Below are positions 1-13,902 of a DNA stretch of 64,000 nucleotides, piece after piece. Positions within the stretch are counted from its first letter, which is position 1. Every line of letters starts with the position of its first letter. A program made the translations under genes and the position numbers. The notes under the pieces are model-generated. The model was not told the DNA's origin. It saw only the letters and a program-made list of their open reading frames with translations, and made no database searches. Source of the stretch: Zerene cesonia (Eukaryota > Arthropoda > Insecta > Lepidoptera > Pieridae); assembly GCF_012273895.1 (NCBI RefSeq), contig NC_052122.1, forward strand, positions 11,098,001 through 11,162,000, read 5' to 3'.

Positions 1-2157
1 GTTAGTTATAACGCCTGTGTTAATCCAATAGGATCCAACAGGATCTGGGGTAATCTTCAACGACATGTCTAAACAAGCATTTACATTACATTCTCAATAA
101 CACAAACTATAAAGTCGAAGCATTATAAAATACATCTATCAAATATGAACAATACGTTTTGAATTTCGTCATCGATGTGTATAATTAATGCTACGTAATA
201 AACGTATTTCAACTAAGCATTCAGGTTTCACGTATTATGTATCAGTGATATTTCAATAGGTAATTGGTAACTATTTTGGTACTGAATGCAGCATACGCCA
301 GAAATAAGCGGATACTGTACTGAATTAATAATTAATTAATGAGCTTTATTTGTGGATTACATTGAATTACCTTTATCTTTCCATAGAGTGAAACTTTGTT
401 GTTTAAAATGCCAATAAAGTGCCAGTTTATGGGCGGTAGTGACCACTTAACATCATCAATAGTGACAATGCAACTTTGCGAAATTTATCGAATGCTACTT
501 ATCGCAATCTAGGTAACCGTTGAGTCTAGACCAAGGTAAATTATACTAAACGTAGAGAAGATAACGCTCCATCAATTCATATAATGACAGCGCGCAAAAA
601 GGTGCTAATGAGTTTACAAGGTGCTAAATTAAGAAGGCATCATCTATAAATAATTAGGTCACGATCAAATAGCTTCACGAATAGCAATCTTAATTAGAGT
701 CACGCTTCCATTTAGCCCGGGATGATATTAATCATCGTGTGACCGAAATTCAATCGAGATATATTCCAAACCAATGACATCTGACTGTGTCTATATCTGC
801 GAGGTATAATTTTGCGCCACTGTCCCAATTCGGAGCGTAGACCTCTTTGAATAAATATATACGTATGCTTATCGTTTTGCTTATTTGCAATGGCAATCAA
901 TTCGATGTGGTCGCTTTTTGTAGTAACTTTATGGGATAATGAATACATATCATATTATAATAAATATTCCATGATATAAAAGAATGTTTACTTCTGAAGG
1001 ATTATTATGCAGTTTGAAGAAAATCAGTTAAGTTCAAAATGCTGCATCTTACATAGGCGTGATAACAAAAATAAAACTATATAGGAGACGAAGAGAAACG
1101 AATTTTCAATTTCTTGCATATTTTATTTTATAACCAGGACACCTTGATGAGAATAGTAATATTATGTAGTATTTTTGTTAGTATTAGTGGCAGGGCAAAA
1201 TAGTACTAATTCAATGATCTTAAATATTATATATGATTCTTTCATCATGTCTCATATTATAGAAAAATAGGAGACTAATTTTTTAAGTGCAAAAAAGGCG
1301 GCACGGCCCCTTTTCAGGGAATACGACATGTGTCCCAGATTATTTTTTGTATATTAATCAAATGATTCAAAAAACCCTATTTATGAAGTTCTTAGGTCCA
1401 ACTTTTTTCATGAATAGAAACACTTTAGATCGGCTTTAAAGGGTGATTTATTCATTATTATTCAAGTCGAGCCGAGCGTAGTTTTGGAAGGTCCCGGGAG
1501 TATCCATTCCCTGGATCCTGTTTTGACCTAAGTGTTTTCAAATACGACGCTCTACGCGATAATCTTAGAAATCGTTTATTTGTATTCATCCTACATATAG
1601 CATTTATATTATATATATTGTATAATAGACGTATATCATAATGTGTATTGTAATTGTAATAGGTGACATTAATTTTTAATATCGTTGTATTTTGCTCATA
1701 TAGAAATTAAATATTAAATCCGAATTTTCATTTTTACAAAGCCCATGTCATTACTAAGTAAATTATTAAATATGATATGAGATTGACTCCTTCAATTAAG
1801 TTGTTATTGAAAAATGAACTTTGACTCGAACGACGTTAAATTCCATTTAATTAGTGTCTGTAATAAGAGCCTCCAAAATGTTAGAATGATGTGAGAAATA
1901 AACGACATTATCCAATCTGTCTTTTATACAGAGGTGGGAGTTGGCAGGTGGAAGCTATCACTCCATGAAAATATATTACTCTGTTAGGTAGGGTGTTCTA
2001 AAACAGCAGAATAATTTTCTAAGCGTTTTATCGATGCGAATATAAAGTTTGATTTTTAATAGCTGTTTTAAATTATTTCAAATGGATGATCAAAATAAAT
2101 CAAAATATGAAAAAGGGAATACATATATTGCACAAATAAATAAGGAAATTGAATGAT
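1..2157. other. Non-coding A+T-rich DNA
   Basis: I see no gene, RNA or recognisable mobile element here. The only sizeable frame (minus strand, 712-948) has no domain-like composition or splice context and reads as chance. Around 1295-1560 the base composition is slightly richer in G+C, with no interpretable motif. Confidence 0.6.
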
Positions 2158-2197
2158 AGCTTCCCTAGTTTTAATACATGTTAAAACTAGGAAAGCT
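2158..2197. repeat. 17-nt arm inverted repeat (hairpin)
   Basis: The left arm (2158-2174) and right arm (2181-2197) pair at 16 of 17 positions around a 6-nt loop TACATG. It sits just upstream of a dispersed repeat copy that begins at 2213. It could be a decayed terminal hairpin of that element or an independent fold-back. It is not a bacterial-type terminator; the context is insect nuclear DNA. Confidence 0.6.
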
Positions 2198-2212
2198 TTT
2201 ACATAATATATT

Positions 2213-2430
2213 ACTAGCTTTTGCCCGCGGCTTCGCACGACTTAAATTCGTAGTATTTTAATAGGTATTATTGTACGTATAAACCTTCCTGTTAAATCAC
2301 TCATTCTATTAAAAAAACCCCATCAAAATCGGTTGCGTAGTTTTAAAGATTTAAGCATACATAGGGACAGAGAAATTGACTTTGACGATTTTTACAACAC
2401 ATATAGAGATAAAACAGCCTATAACTTCAT
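2213..2430 (+). repeat. Dispersed lepidopteran repeat, TTTTGCCCGCGG family
   Basis: It begins ACTAGCTTTTGCCCGCGG and contains the blocks TATTATTGTACGTATAAACC, CCCATCAAAATCGGTTGCG and TAGTTTTAAAGAT. The same blocks recur in reverse orientation at 61083-61285, which shows a dispersed family within this window. I know this module as very common in butterfly and moth genomes, usually in non-autonomous elements. It carries no coding capacity. Confidence 0.75.
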
Positions 2431-2734
2431 ATTATAAAATCTATTAAACATTCATGTACTCTGTACTTCCGCTATGCATTTATCACAGTGAATCGGTTTC
2501 GAATACATTTAATATTATTTCGATTTGAATGCGGACATCTATCATGGTATAACTGTAGTTTTAGAAACGAAATATAGTTCGCATTATTGCTGCGAACGGA
2601 ATGAATTGAATAAATAGAAACCAGACATTTCGCAACATCTCGTATATTTTTATAAAAAATTATATCAATCTATTGCTCAGTTTTTATCTTAAAAATGCGT
2701 TAGAAGACGAAAATTCGCATTTTTAATATAACGA

Positions 2735-2870
2735 CTAGTTGACACGGCAAGCGCTGTTCTGCCTTACTCGGATAAGCATAAAAAATTTCATCAAAATCGG
2801 TCAAGCCGTTTCGGAGGAGTATAACAACGAAAACTTTGACACGAGAATTTTATATATTGGAGATTTATAA
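2735..2870 (+). repeat. Dispersed repeat fragment (GACACGAGAATTTTATATAT family)
   Basis: It contains ATCAAAATCGGTCAAGCCGT, TTCGGAGGAGTATAACAACG and a GACACGAGAATTTTATATAT end. Decayed relatives occur at 32770-32875 and probably 63568-63720. It is non-coding and was recognised from its typical lepidopteran repeat wording. Confidence 0.65.
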
Positions 2871-5800
2871 AAAAAGTAAAATTAAATTACAAAGATCTCC
2901 CTGTAGCGAGAAGTAATCATGAAAGTTCTATCTTCCGATCAAACAAAATCTGGATTTACATAATGCATTTTCTAATGTTACGCGAGTAGCGCATAAATCA
3001 ATGTGAGAAAAAGCACAGTGACAGCGTACTACGCTACACGTGGACAGATTTGCTGGTTAGTATTAATAAGGACTATAGGTATAAAGACAGAATGACGCAC
3101 GCACACATACACAATTAACGAATCAACGGTCTCAGCCGGCGATGAAGTTATGTATATTTGTAGCTCAAGAATTATAATACAAGATTATTTAAAAATCTAT
3201 AAATTGTACTAAAAAATAAATCTCTAGTTTATAGTATTACTACAATAAAATTAAATCTTTAAGAATGTAGGTCTTTCAGGGTGGCACAATTATGAAATTT
3301 GTAGAAAAATCGTATCTATTCATCATATTAAATGTAGCTGTTAATAATATATTAATTTATCCAACAGTAATTCATTTGTTCCACTCAAGAAAAGAGATCT
3401 CTTGTAATGAGGACGATTGTCAATATTTTATAAGACCTATAGGGGATATTCAAAGCTTTGTAGATACTAGATCAACTGTCTGAAACATTCCTTTGTAATA
3501 ATTAATTTTAAAATGAAATCGTCTTCGCCCCAATTGCTCTCTGGTGAGATCGGAATAGATAATCTCGTTTTGTATTTTCTTGTGTTTATCTTGCGATTGA
3601 ATGCATTGTTCGATGGTTATTGCGCTGAATCAAAAATATGTTTATGATTTATTCTAACGAGATATATCTTTAGGGGTCTGTACTGGCTTCGTCTGTGGTA
3701 GATACCTAGGCATACAGCACTCAGGCACCAGGTACATATAAAGAATTATTACACATTGAAATCGTCCATTTGTTTCCTATAAATGACACTATATAAAAAG
3801 TGATTTTATCTAAACCTCTCATCGATGGTCGATTACAGGACCCATATAAAAAAAATCAACAGTTACATTTCTAGCTAAATAACTCCCCTCAAGTTACCTA
3901 GCAATAAAACTTTATAACATCAAGTTGATAGCGCGCGAATTAATTGAATATTTTCATACTTTAAACACCTTAACAATATTACTCGCTTCAATACAATTTC
4001 CATTTAATGTAAATGTTAATTTTAATTTGTATACAATTAGAGGGAAGTTGCTTGTTCCACCCAGAGGAGGCAGAAGCCCCTGGATTGCCAATATTCATAA
4101 ATAGCCGTTAAACGAAGTCTATTTCATTTCACGAATCGCGTATCTATATTATGTAAATGATCGCGTTAGTCACAGCGCTTATAAATGATTTGTCTCGATG
4201 GAGGAAGCGGAAGGCCGTATCCTTTTTCTAACCCTTTCCAATCCCTTCCTTTATTTCTCTCGTCATTTTTTTCTATATCCTTTTCCATTTAAAGTCACCT
4301 TATGCACATTGACTCCAAATCAAAAATAAGTCACACTAGTGACAGAGGAAAATAATTTTCTAGTGATAAATGCAATTATATAATGTGCAATTAATTTGTT
4401 AATAATACAAAGCTATATAATAAGTAAGTCATATTATTTTGATTGCACCAGGATTGGAAAGTAGTATTTAATTTATACGGCATACAGTTTTCAATGACTC
4501 AAGGGAACAAATAGGGACTGCACGAGTGTCGTGAGGTGAATATTAATTTTTAACGGCCTATATAATAGATGTATCAAATAACTTCTTAGCGGATTAACGC
4601 CTGGATTATTAATTAGTCATTTAGTAGGTTGCACGTGGTTTTTTGACGAAATTACTAATAGGATCTTATATAATGTTTTAACTATAACATTTTGCGTCAT
4701 TCAAAACATTTTTCCTATCTCAATTTGTTTTCAAAAGGTTTATCGTGTAACATATAACTAAATTGCCAGTCAATTAAATTACACTGCCGATACTAGCTAG
4801 GCTATTATTTGAATATTGTATTTCGCTCTCTAGAAATATCTTCGAAATATATATGATACCAACCACATAGAATATTCGATAACGTTTATATTTCTCTCTA
4901 CTGATGGTTACTATTTAATAATCTGTGCGTTTGATATAACCTCATATAAAATGAATGATAGTGGAGATATATTCATTTAGAATATTTATTTTATAAGTTA
5001 CAACGTACTTGTTATTATTTAAACAAATACTTATATCAATAATTTCCATACGTACTTGCTTCTGTCAAAGTTAATCACATCAATACTTGAAGTCGAGTAT
5101 TTAAATGAGAGCCTCGTATAATTAGGTACTTAACTCGCACTTTCCTTTGTATTCAACCCTTTTGACCTTAAAGTCTCGCATTACCTTATAACCGGAGCGT
5201 TTCTTTGATTCTTAGGCCGTGTGCACTGTCATAGTGATGGGCTGTAGCGATGAGCGTGAATAATACAATATATAAAAAAATTCAATATTTTATTATTCCT
5301 TCTATGATTTTTTATGATATAATACATCAAAAAAATATCAAAAATAACAAATAATCAGCAAGCGCTGAAAGCGGCCGTAAATACTGTATCAGTATGGTAT
5401 CAGTATATACGTTGAAAGTATTACAAGATGTCAAAGCGGTTTCATGTAAATAGAAGGACTTTGAACTTTGTTTCACTTTCATACTCCGTATACTTTCCTC
5501 AGTCAATAAAACTTATTGATTCCGAAATTTTGTAACGGTTGTTATATTTGTTGGACACATTCGTATATTATCATCACTCATATAATTAATTAATATATCT
5601 ATATTATTAATACTATTTACATTACTCATTACATAAATTAAAACGAAAGTAATTTTTATCTTTTAAAACATTTTAACTTAATATAAAATATTCAATTTGC
5701 AAATGAAATTTTAAACATTGAAGTTCTCTCTGATAGAATTTATAACAAGTTGAGACGTCTAACTAAAAAGACCCTTTATAAGATATTAGGTTAATCTACT

Positions 5801-6150
5801 ACTATTCTTTGAAACGATGATCGTGAAATATATCGACCCCGCTATCGCTGCACGCTTGTACGTAATCCACCTCGTAGTCTTACACACGTGTATTTCAATT
5901 AAAAGCCAGCAGAGCTCACTATCACGTTCCATTGTGACAAACTTGTTTTACATAAATCCATTTAAGCCCTCACGAAAGAATGTTTTGAGCCCGCTTCTTC
6001 TATTTACTCTCGGCTGGAATAAATTTGATTCATCCAGTCAAAGATATTCCAAAACAACCCCTGAAATGCGATTCGGTTCTGCTTCAACGGACTGATTATT
6101 CAATCGGTAACAGGGAAGTAAATTTAAGAATAGTAGATATCTTATGTATC
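2871..6150. other. Non-coding A+T-rich DNA
   Basis: I see no supported gene. Short frames at 3292-3483 and 5817-6095 show no family resemblance, and neither has convincing splice sites. Several runs are more than 70% A+T by eye (for example 5570-5700). Confidence 0.55.
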
Positions 6151-6380
6151 GAATAGGAGTGTCCGCAGCGAGCGAGTAGCGAGGCTTTGCTGCGCGAGGA
6201 ATCGTTCTTCGGACGAACGTGACATCGCGAAGCTGCTGCGCGCGGTAAGCCCGAGCCAGATCCATTTGTTATTTCGTTAAGTTGAGATTAAAGACAACAC
6301 GGCGTCACTCATTCGTGTTGCGGTTCCAGCTCAAGCGAGGCACGCAACAGAATATGCGTGCGTCCTGCGGTTGTAATAAT
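6150..6380 (+). promoter_or_regulatory. CpG-rich patch, possible promoter or 5' non-coding exon
   Basis: This short stretch is strikingly richer in G, C and CpG than its surroundings (GCAGCGAGCGAGTAGCGAGG, GCTGCTGCGCGCG and further CpGs up to about 6375). A consensus-like 5' splice site, GCGCG/GTAAGC, falls with its GT at 6245-6246. That is what a 5' untranslated exon with its donor would look like. If so, the plus orientation would make it a candidate first exon for the LRR gene whose last exon starts at 40017. This link is inference only; there is no clear TATA box or initiator. Confidence 0.25.
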
Positions 6381-9300
6381 AAATAGTCTAATTACTACAG
6401 TACATTTTTAGAGCTGTCAATGACTATCCACCTATCTAAAACGCGATTTATTTCTTATCCCCACGGTAAAATTCGGGGAGGTCGGTGTCCTTGGGGAAGG
6501 AGGCATGACTTAAATACGACAGTATGACCAAATGACATAAATTTCCTATAAAATATAAAACGAATCACGACAATTAGTTGATTGAATATAGTTCTCGAGT
6601 AACACAAAAAAAATTAATAATATAATTGATTATATTTGTTTTATATTTCAATCCGTTTTTTGTATTGCAATCTATTCAATGATTGTAGTACCTAATATAA
6701 TCTATTTAATGATTGTTATATGGTTATACACAGAAAATTATCATTATTATTTGTTTTTCCTGAAAATGATGAAATACCGTCTAACCGTTGTTTAAGGCTC
6801 CGATACTGAACAAATAATTTTGAACGCACAAATTTAAAAGATTGGCATTCGCTGATTCCGAGAGCTCGCCATTCCATCGCAACAAATCCATTCCCTCGTA
6901 CAAAAACCTGATAACTATTGAACCATCAATTCCGGTGCGCAGAAGCTTATCACAATAAATAACTAAATACTAACAAAGCGCTGGAGCAAACTGAACTAGC
7001 GTTGTAATTTGTTAAGCGAGTGTGGTCAGCGAATGTGACGGCATCTAATTGATAGTCAGCCCACATTTGGACAGCGCGGTCCTGTTATTCCCTTGAGCTC
7101 TCGACGCCATTTGGAATTTCAGTCTTTTTTGTCTATGCCAGGAACAATCCAGAATGTTCGTACATTTTCGAACTTATTCAAAATTAGAACGTTCATCGAT
7201 TGAAATCGGACGTTTTTTGTTTGCATAATTAATTTTTAATTTGTTCATTTCTGTGTTCAGTTCTAATTACTGTTTGCTCTTAACAAGACTTATTCAATCT
7301 TTACCACGAATGTAACAAAAATTTGGACTGAGTCAGTTCATATTACAAGTCTTGATCGTAGCTCATAAAGTGAGATGCTTCAAAAAATTAATGAATGGAT
7401 CTTGCTATTCATCTGTATTTCTTATACGAATCAAATCCAAGCAGTTTATTAACACGCTTTTATTTATATTGACAATTCAGAAATTATATACTTCAGAAAA
7501 TCTTAATTTTCATTAACTAAATTAAACCTTTTTGTTTACATAATATCACAACAATTAATACGAGAATAGTAATACAATAACAACCCCTTATAAATAAACA
7601 AGTAGACTCGTACATTTTGATACAAGAAGTAGTAAAACATAATTGGTTGTTAAATTTATTGTTTGTTAATACAACGATTGTTTTGAGGCGTTATTTATCT
7701 GTAACGATGATATAAAACCTTTCACAGCCCACAAATCCCTTTGGATGGCCGAAAGCCCGTTTTAATCGAAGGCAATTTTATTTCATCCTTAACCTCATTC
7801 ACGCAATTATTTCGCCACAAACAGATTTTTACGTGATACTTTTAATCATTTAGACGGGGATTTATATTTTCGTTTTATATTTGAACCAGTTATTACCACT
7901 TCGGCCGCCATATTGAATTCATAATGACGTCATATTGAGGGCCGAATACGTTTGAGTTTTTCATTTAATATTCTTCTAGGGGCATATAAAAGCTATAGCG
8001 ATATAAATTGCTATGATTGCTCCGTAACACGTTAATGCATCTTTAATAGCCGTTATTTTGTTTTAGTAACATTCCATAATCCGGGTGAAACTCTTCTTAT
8101 AAAACTAATGAGGTAAGTTAATAACGTTTTAATTCTCCGTGAGGTTGTTTGTTTAATTCCAGAAGTTTCACAAATAGAGCACTACGAATTAATATAAAGT
8201 CCTGTAGCCGACTCTTCAGTTTTAAAGAAAGTAATCAAAAAAATTAAAATTTTAAATTAGCATCAACTAAATTATCTTAATCGATAAATATGAGGGAATT
8301 TGAATCCTGATAAGGATCATCAGTTAAGTAAAATAAACTCATGAAATTATTGTATTGTCACCGTTGAAAGTGGGTCAAATAGAGTCTAAAAGAATCGGTT
8401 GTATATAGAATTACACACATACGGTTTAAGCTATAAAAGCGTTTTAGAAATCTCAATTTGTCGTTGGTAAAATGAAAAGCTACATATAGTTCAGGTAGAC
8501 TTAACAACAGTGAGACGATATGACTGGGCCCTCAAAAAAGTGAAGCAACTCTATGTGATTATAATCATTATATATTCATAACTGCAATATTAGTAGTTAG
8601 TTTTGGCCTATTTTATAACTGTATTTCAATGTAAATTATGTTGCTACAAGGATTTATATGTACGTGCCTGAAAATACGATCGGACTGGAGTCTGGACATG
8701 GAAACAAGGAAGGCGTAAATATTTGATGAGTTTGCAAACGGCCCGCCATGAAATGATAACGAGTCGTAATTATTTGGGAATTCGTTTGTGAATGTTTCAT
8801 TGGTGATGTTTATCTGAAACGTCCCGCATGGGCGCGATAGTTAAATTCAAACAAATTACCTCCGATAGAATGTTCTGGAATCGTGCGAAATCGGAATGCG
8901 TGTGTGTGCGTTGTGAACATGCGTTTGTCCGATCTAGTGATACAATACAGAGGGGATATTTAATTCTCATTGTTATGATTTGAATCCTTGATAAATACTG
9001 TTATTAAGCTATATTTGAATATTTATTTAAATTGTAAAGTATTAAAGTAACTTTTCGAAAATAAAAAGTTTAATATGTACTGCTAAATAACAAAATATCT
9101 TACTCTATTAACGTCTTATTACGTCGAGCTACTTAAATATTTATCTGCATGATATTAATAGTTTTCCTCGCGTAATATCGATATAGCAATCCACAAAATC
9201 CGTTCAATGTTTCAGTGTAAAATAAAGGAAATCTACCTTTAAAATGGACGTTTTTTCAGCGTTAATTATTCCTAGATCCACTACTTACGAAAATCTAGTT

Positions 9301-12300
9301 TTTTATAGAAGTGGTCGCGAATAAAACGTAAAAATAAATTGCAATCCACCATCAATATGCAATGTGGCAGTTTGTAAAGAGCAAAGATAAAATCTCTCAT
9401 TTTACAGGACGAAAACGTATTATAATTACAACGAAAACCGTAGTAAATAAAATATCGAGTAAAAAAGAATGGGGTCATGTTAATGATACATCCTCAACAA
9501 ATAGGCCCTTAAAAGCTTTATACTGAGTCTACGGTTGTAATTATGGGACTTTAGTTTTACGTTTAAATGTGGAATAATAAAATATTTGTTCATATATAAT
9601 TTACTCTAATATTATCGTCGATTGAAAAATATATGTTTTGAGTATTACAAAAACAAACATTATGATATTGTAAAATTTGTAAAAAAATTCAACTGTGGCG
9701 ATTGAAGTTGCACTTTCTGGTGTAATGACAAGTAAAAATATTGATTGCCGCAAATAAATGCTGATATATTATACGCATAAAAGGGAAATAAAACAAAAGG
9801 AAGAAGCGCTAACACCAAACAATTAATATAGGAAGTCTAAAACAATCGAACAAATTACGTAATTACGTGGATACATCACGGGTGAAAACAATTATCGGGA
9901 TCTCTTCTTATTGGATGCCATTTGTTCCGATCAAATGAAAATGAATTTAAGGGTCATTCATACATTATTTATATATACGATTTCAATGAAAATAAATATA
10001 CTAAAATGAACTGGTTTATTCAGTAATTAGTTTCAATAGCAACTTGAATTTTAAAACAGGTTTTGAACGGTACAAAAACCATCGTAGATGCTTTGTAGTT
10101 TCGGCTGCATTCATTGAAACCACAGCTTCATTCTATTCAGACTGCATTTCCACTAATACAGAAACACAAACCAGATTCAGACCACGTGTACTTTTGACAT
10201 AATATAGAATTATATGAAACCGGTTTTTATTATTTTATAACAATAGTTATAGTGCTAAACTACGGAAGGGTTAACTAGGGGGATATTCTATGGTGTTATA
10301 GAAAACATTTAGTCCTCAGACCTTGATTATGATCAGCCTGGTCTGTTAAATTATCATTAAAATATCTTAAAATATCGCAAACGCAGTGATAAAATTTTTC
10401 GTTTTGATGTGACTTTATCCATCAATCTAAAAATTATTGCAATATTACAATACGTATTTTTTTTTAATTACATATTTGTGCGTTCAACTTACGAGCATTT
10501 TGTGTAAAATACTTTATAACTAGTACTTTCCATGTATCCTTCTTCCTCATCCTTTATAACTACATTCAGCCAATAAATTTAATTCGAACTTCATTCTTAC
10601 GGCAATAAAACGTTTTAAAAATGATATTAAATGAGGAGCAAACAATTCATTTCAAGATATGCAAAGTAACCAATAAGTAATAACAATCATAATCGCCTGA
10701 TAAACGATATTAACAATATTGGATAATAATGTTTGACTTGTGGCAAACTCGACGGGTCCTTAAATTATTAATTACAGCTGGAAACTCCTTTAGAAGAGGA
10801 CATCATATCGACGATACGGAGGGTGCATCTTTAGGGGGATATCAAGGTCAACATCTCTTTAATATGTAAATAAGTATTGATTGCCGCTAGCAAAGGGAAC
10901 ACGTGCGACTGTACATTGCTTATTATTGCTGATTTAATGCGCAGATGCATATACAAATGTATCCAACGAAAATGTTCCAACAGATGCATTTGGGAAATAT
11001 GAGGCGCTTTGTTCCATTGAGGGTTTAGAGAGATTTCACGAAGAGACAGGGGTAGTTATAAATAAAGGAGATTATCTCCTTCCTTGCAATATAATAGATA
11101 ACAATGTTATAAATTAATAACCTTAACGAAGCCTATATGTACCTTTAAAAATATATAATCTGAACAAAAGACTGGACTTGTCGGAGCCATTCGTATAGCT
11201 ACGTATCTCTTATGAACAGGAAAAATCTAGTGAATGCGAGACTGCGTCCAAAGTCACAATTAAAGCAATTTATTGGGCCCTCACAAAAGTTCTATATAGA
11301 TTTTTAGAAGTGATAATGCCGCACAACTTCTTTCTAGTTTGCAACGTTTTGATCGCCTGGAAAAGAATTATGGAGGATATATAGATGCCTCATGACTTTC
11401 TCGAAAGCCAATAATGTAGTAATCATATTTAATCTTCATGCTAACTCGACGTTAATTTGCTTGTTTTAGGGAATAAGGAAAAAGTTCAGTCAATGAGAAG
11501 TGCGGCTGGCCGAAACATCGTCCGTCTTTCCGCACGGTTAAAGTTCCATAGTCTCAAGTGGAAACTGCAACCTGCGGAATTTCCCCGTCCACTCAGATTA
11601 ATTGTGCTCATCTTCTCGAGGAGCTTGTGAAAATCCGTAACTTTTGTCGCTGTGACGTCATTCTCTCGTTTACTTTATGTACTGTAGATTTCATTGTTGA
11701 AGATATTTGCACTTCGGGAGCCAGCTAGTTTATCTTTCATTCGGAACTCATGGGTCTTATTTACATGGTATAATGTATGAACTACGTGAGTTTGCTCTTG
11801 ACCACGCTTACTGTAGGGTTCGAAACGTCGGTTAAGAAATATAAGGAATAAATCGCGCTTAAATTTTGCTAAAAAGTTTTTAATTGGTAAATCCATTTAA
11901 TATCTAATCTCAAAAAAATACTGTATATGAACTAACGTCACATGTTTCTCCGCGGCTAATGCGGATTTATCAATGTTGGCAGTATTAGTCCTAAGTCTTA
12001 GTGCTATTAAGAATTTTAAACATATCACAAACGTACTAAAACACTAGAAAACTTTATCGGCCCATATTACTATCGTCTAGAACAATACTGAACTCATATG
12101 TATATACCGTAGCTATCAGAAATCTCAAAATGTTAAACTTTGTGACCTTAGAATCTAGAAACTCACATCCAACAATTCTATAAAGGATCATTTCTTGAGG
12201 TACATCGTGCGTATGATATGACCGTAGAACATAATATAGGTACCGCAAACTCTCTCCTTCAATTGAACAATTATACTAGTTATATGAAAAGGAAATAACA

Positions 12301-12943
12301 AATATTGTTCAATGCCAGTAACAAGCATTGACATGTCATGGAACTCGTGGAGCTTGTGATGTTGCGGCGAAATCCGACGTTGTTGAATAAATTGCGGCAG
12401 TAATTATACAAGCGTTATCATAATACATTTTGTTGCATTGTGATGTGTTATCGGGATTATGGATTTAATTTAAATAATCAGCTTTTCAGCAGAACGTGGT
12501 TTGAATTAATACGAATTATACGATTTGATTGGACGATACGTAATCTACGACTAATTTCAATTGTTTTATTGATGTCTGAATCTGTTGGAATATTGAGTAG
12601 AATATTTTTCTAGATAAGTAAAGTTAATTTTGTAGTTAAATTTTATATCATCTTTCACTGCTTCAGTGATTAGACCTGTTGTGCTCTTCAGTTGTCAATT
12701 TTTTTTATTAGTAGAACTTATTTCTGTAAAATTTGGTGCATTAAGAATTGTATTTAATTTGATCATAAAAATAATGATTGTACTCAGGTTAAAAAATTAT
12801 ACAAAACTGAAAACAGTCCTTCGAATACACTCCTTTCGGTATTCTTTGAAAAAACTCAATGGTACAGTACCCGGCTGAACTGTAAAGAATAAAAAATAAA
12901 CTTCATTTCGTTTTCTCTGTATAAAAGTCCATATTTTCAATAA
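6381..12943. other. Non-coding DNA without a supported gene
   Basis: I see no tRNA, rRNA or protein-coding gene and only weak repeat signal. The interval 11470-11640 is G+C-richer and is open on both strands for about 40-50 codons (plus strand ATG at 11493, stop ending 11630, preceded by an acceptor-like TTGTTTTAG at 11461-11469). I do not recognise its product and treat it as unproven. Other frames (9281-9478, 11675-11896, 12054-12248) read as chance. Confidence 0.5.
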
Positions 12944-13577
12944 ATGGACATCAATATTCTATCGCCAATATTGTTCTTCGTAAAAAAGCGAGCTGCAACA
13001 CAGGGAAAGCAATTACGTAGTCAACAATCCTCGAACTGTTTTCTTGTTCCAATAAACAATTCAAGAGGGAATTGGGCGAAATCAATTTGTACCGTCATGT
13101 TAAATAAAGGGAAAGACGCCTTTAAACGCGTATCCGAAATAAATAGTAACGATAAGGCCCCTCCATTTGACCCGCGGAAATATCTATATAATAATACATT
13201 ATCTGCGCTCAGCGGATCTTCTGATATTGCGGGTACGTGTTTATTTTGATGCGTTTGCGTTATATTTACTAATAGAAACACAGACTTGAGTCCTTTATCT
13301 CGATTTGAAAATTGTAAGTAATGTAAATTTATTCCCTTTAGCAATGAGTTAACCAGACACGAGGCTATAATAAATGTAATATTTCATTGCTTTTCATTAT
13401 TATTATCGTTGTATTTGATTCCTTCTTTAAAAATTACGTAAAGATATCCTTTAGTCCATATTATATTTTCATCTTTATGATAAGATTCAGGATTAATACA
13501 CATCAGAATATATTGATAAAATTGATAGATCAAAGACATTACAAGATCAAAATGACTCCGAAAGTAACCCAGTTTAC

Positions 13578-13902
13578 AGTTAGCGTATAATTCCTGATAC
13601 ATTTGCTATTGTCATCTAAATTAGGTTCATTAATGACAACCCAATTAAAGCAAATATCCGTCGGTGCGTTCATGGATAGTGGATACACGACACGACATCC
13701 AATATTATAGAACACATCGTTTGTGTACATGCACTCAGTCTCCTTTGAGGCTGATCCATTATAATGGACATAGGTTCTATTGTAATTACCAAGTGTTAAG
13801 GCTGCCATACGTGCAACTTCGTTATTGATAGAAAGCAGTTCATTATGCACCAACTTGAGTGAATTGATGCCGTTAACCCTTATGTAGAAGTTTGGATATA
13901 GC
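13578..13902 (-). CDS. Unidentified candidate internal exon
   Basis: On the minus strand this stretch is open for 108 codons plus one carried base. It lies between an acceptor-like ATATTCAG (AG at 13904-13903) and a donor-like GTAAAC (GT at 13577-13576), so it would start in phase 2 and end in phase 0. The translation looks protein-like for A+T-rich DNA: mixed composition, four cysteines in CMYTN, IGCRV, ICFNW and SKCIR, and three N-glycosylation sequons (NRT, NGS, NYT). This suggests an extracellular domain. I do not recognise a family. It could equally be a decayed exon or a chance frame; the donor is weak and I found no convincing neighbouring exon. No start codon is proposed. Confidence 0.3.

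Noticed and set aside
11470..11630. Acceptor-like site followed by a 45-codon frame (MRSAAGRNIVRLS...)
   Set aside because: The stretch is equally open on the minus strand and no donor or homologue is visible; G+C content alone explains it.
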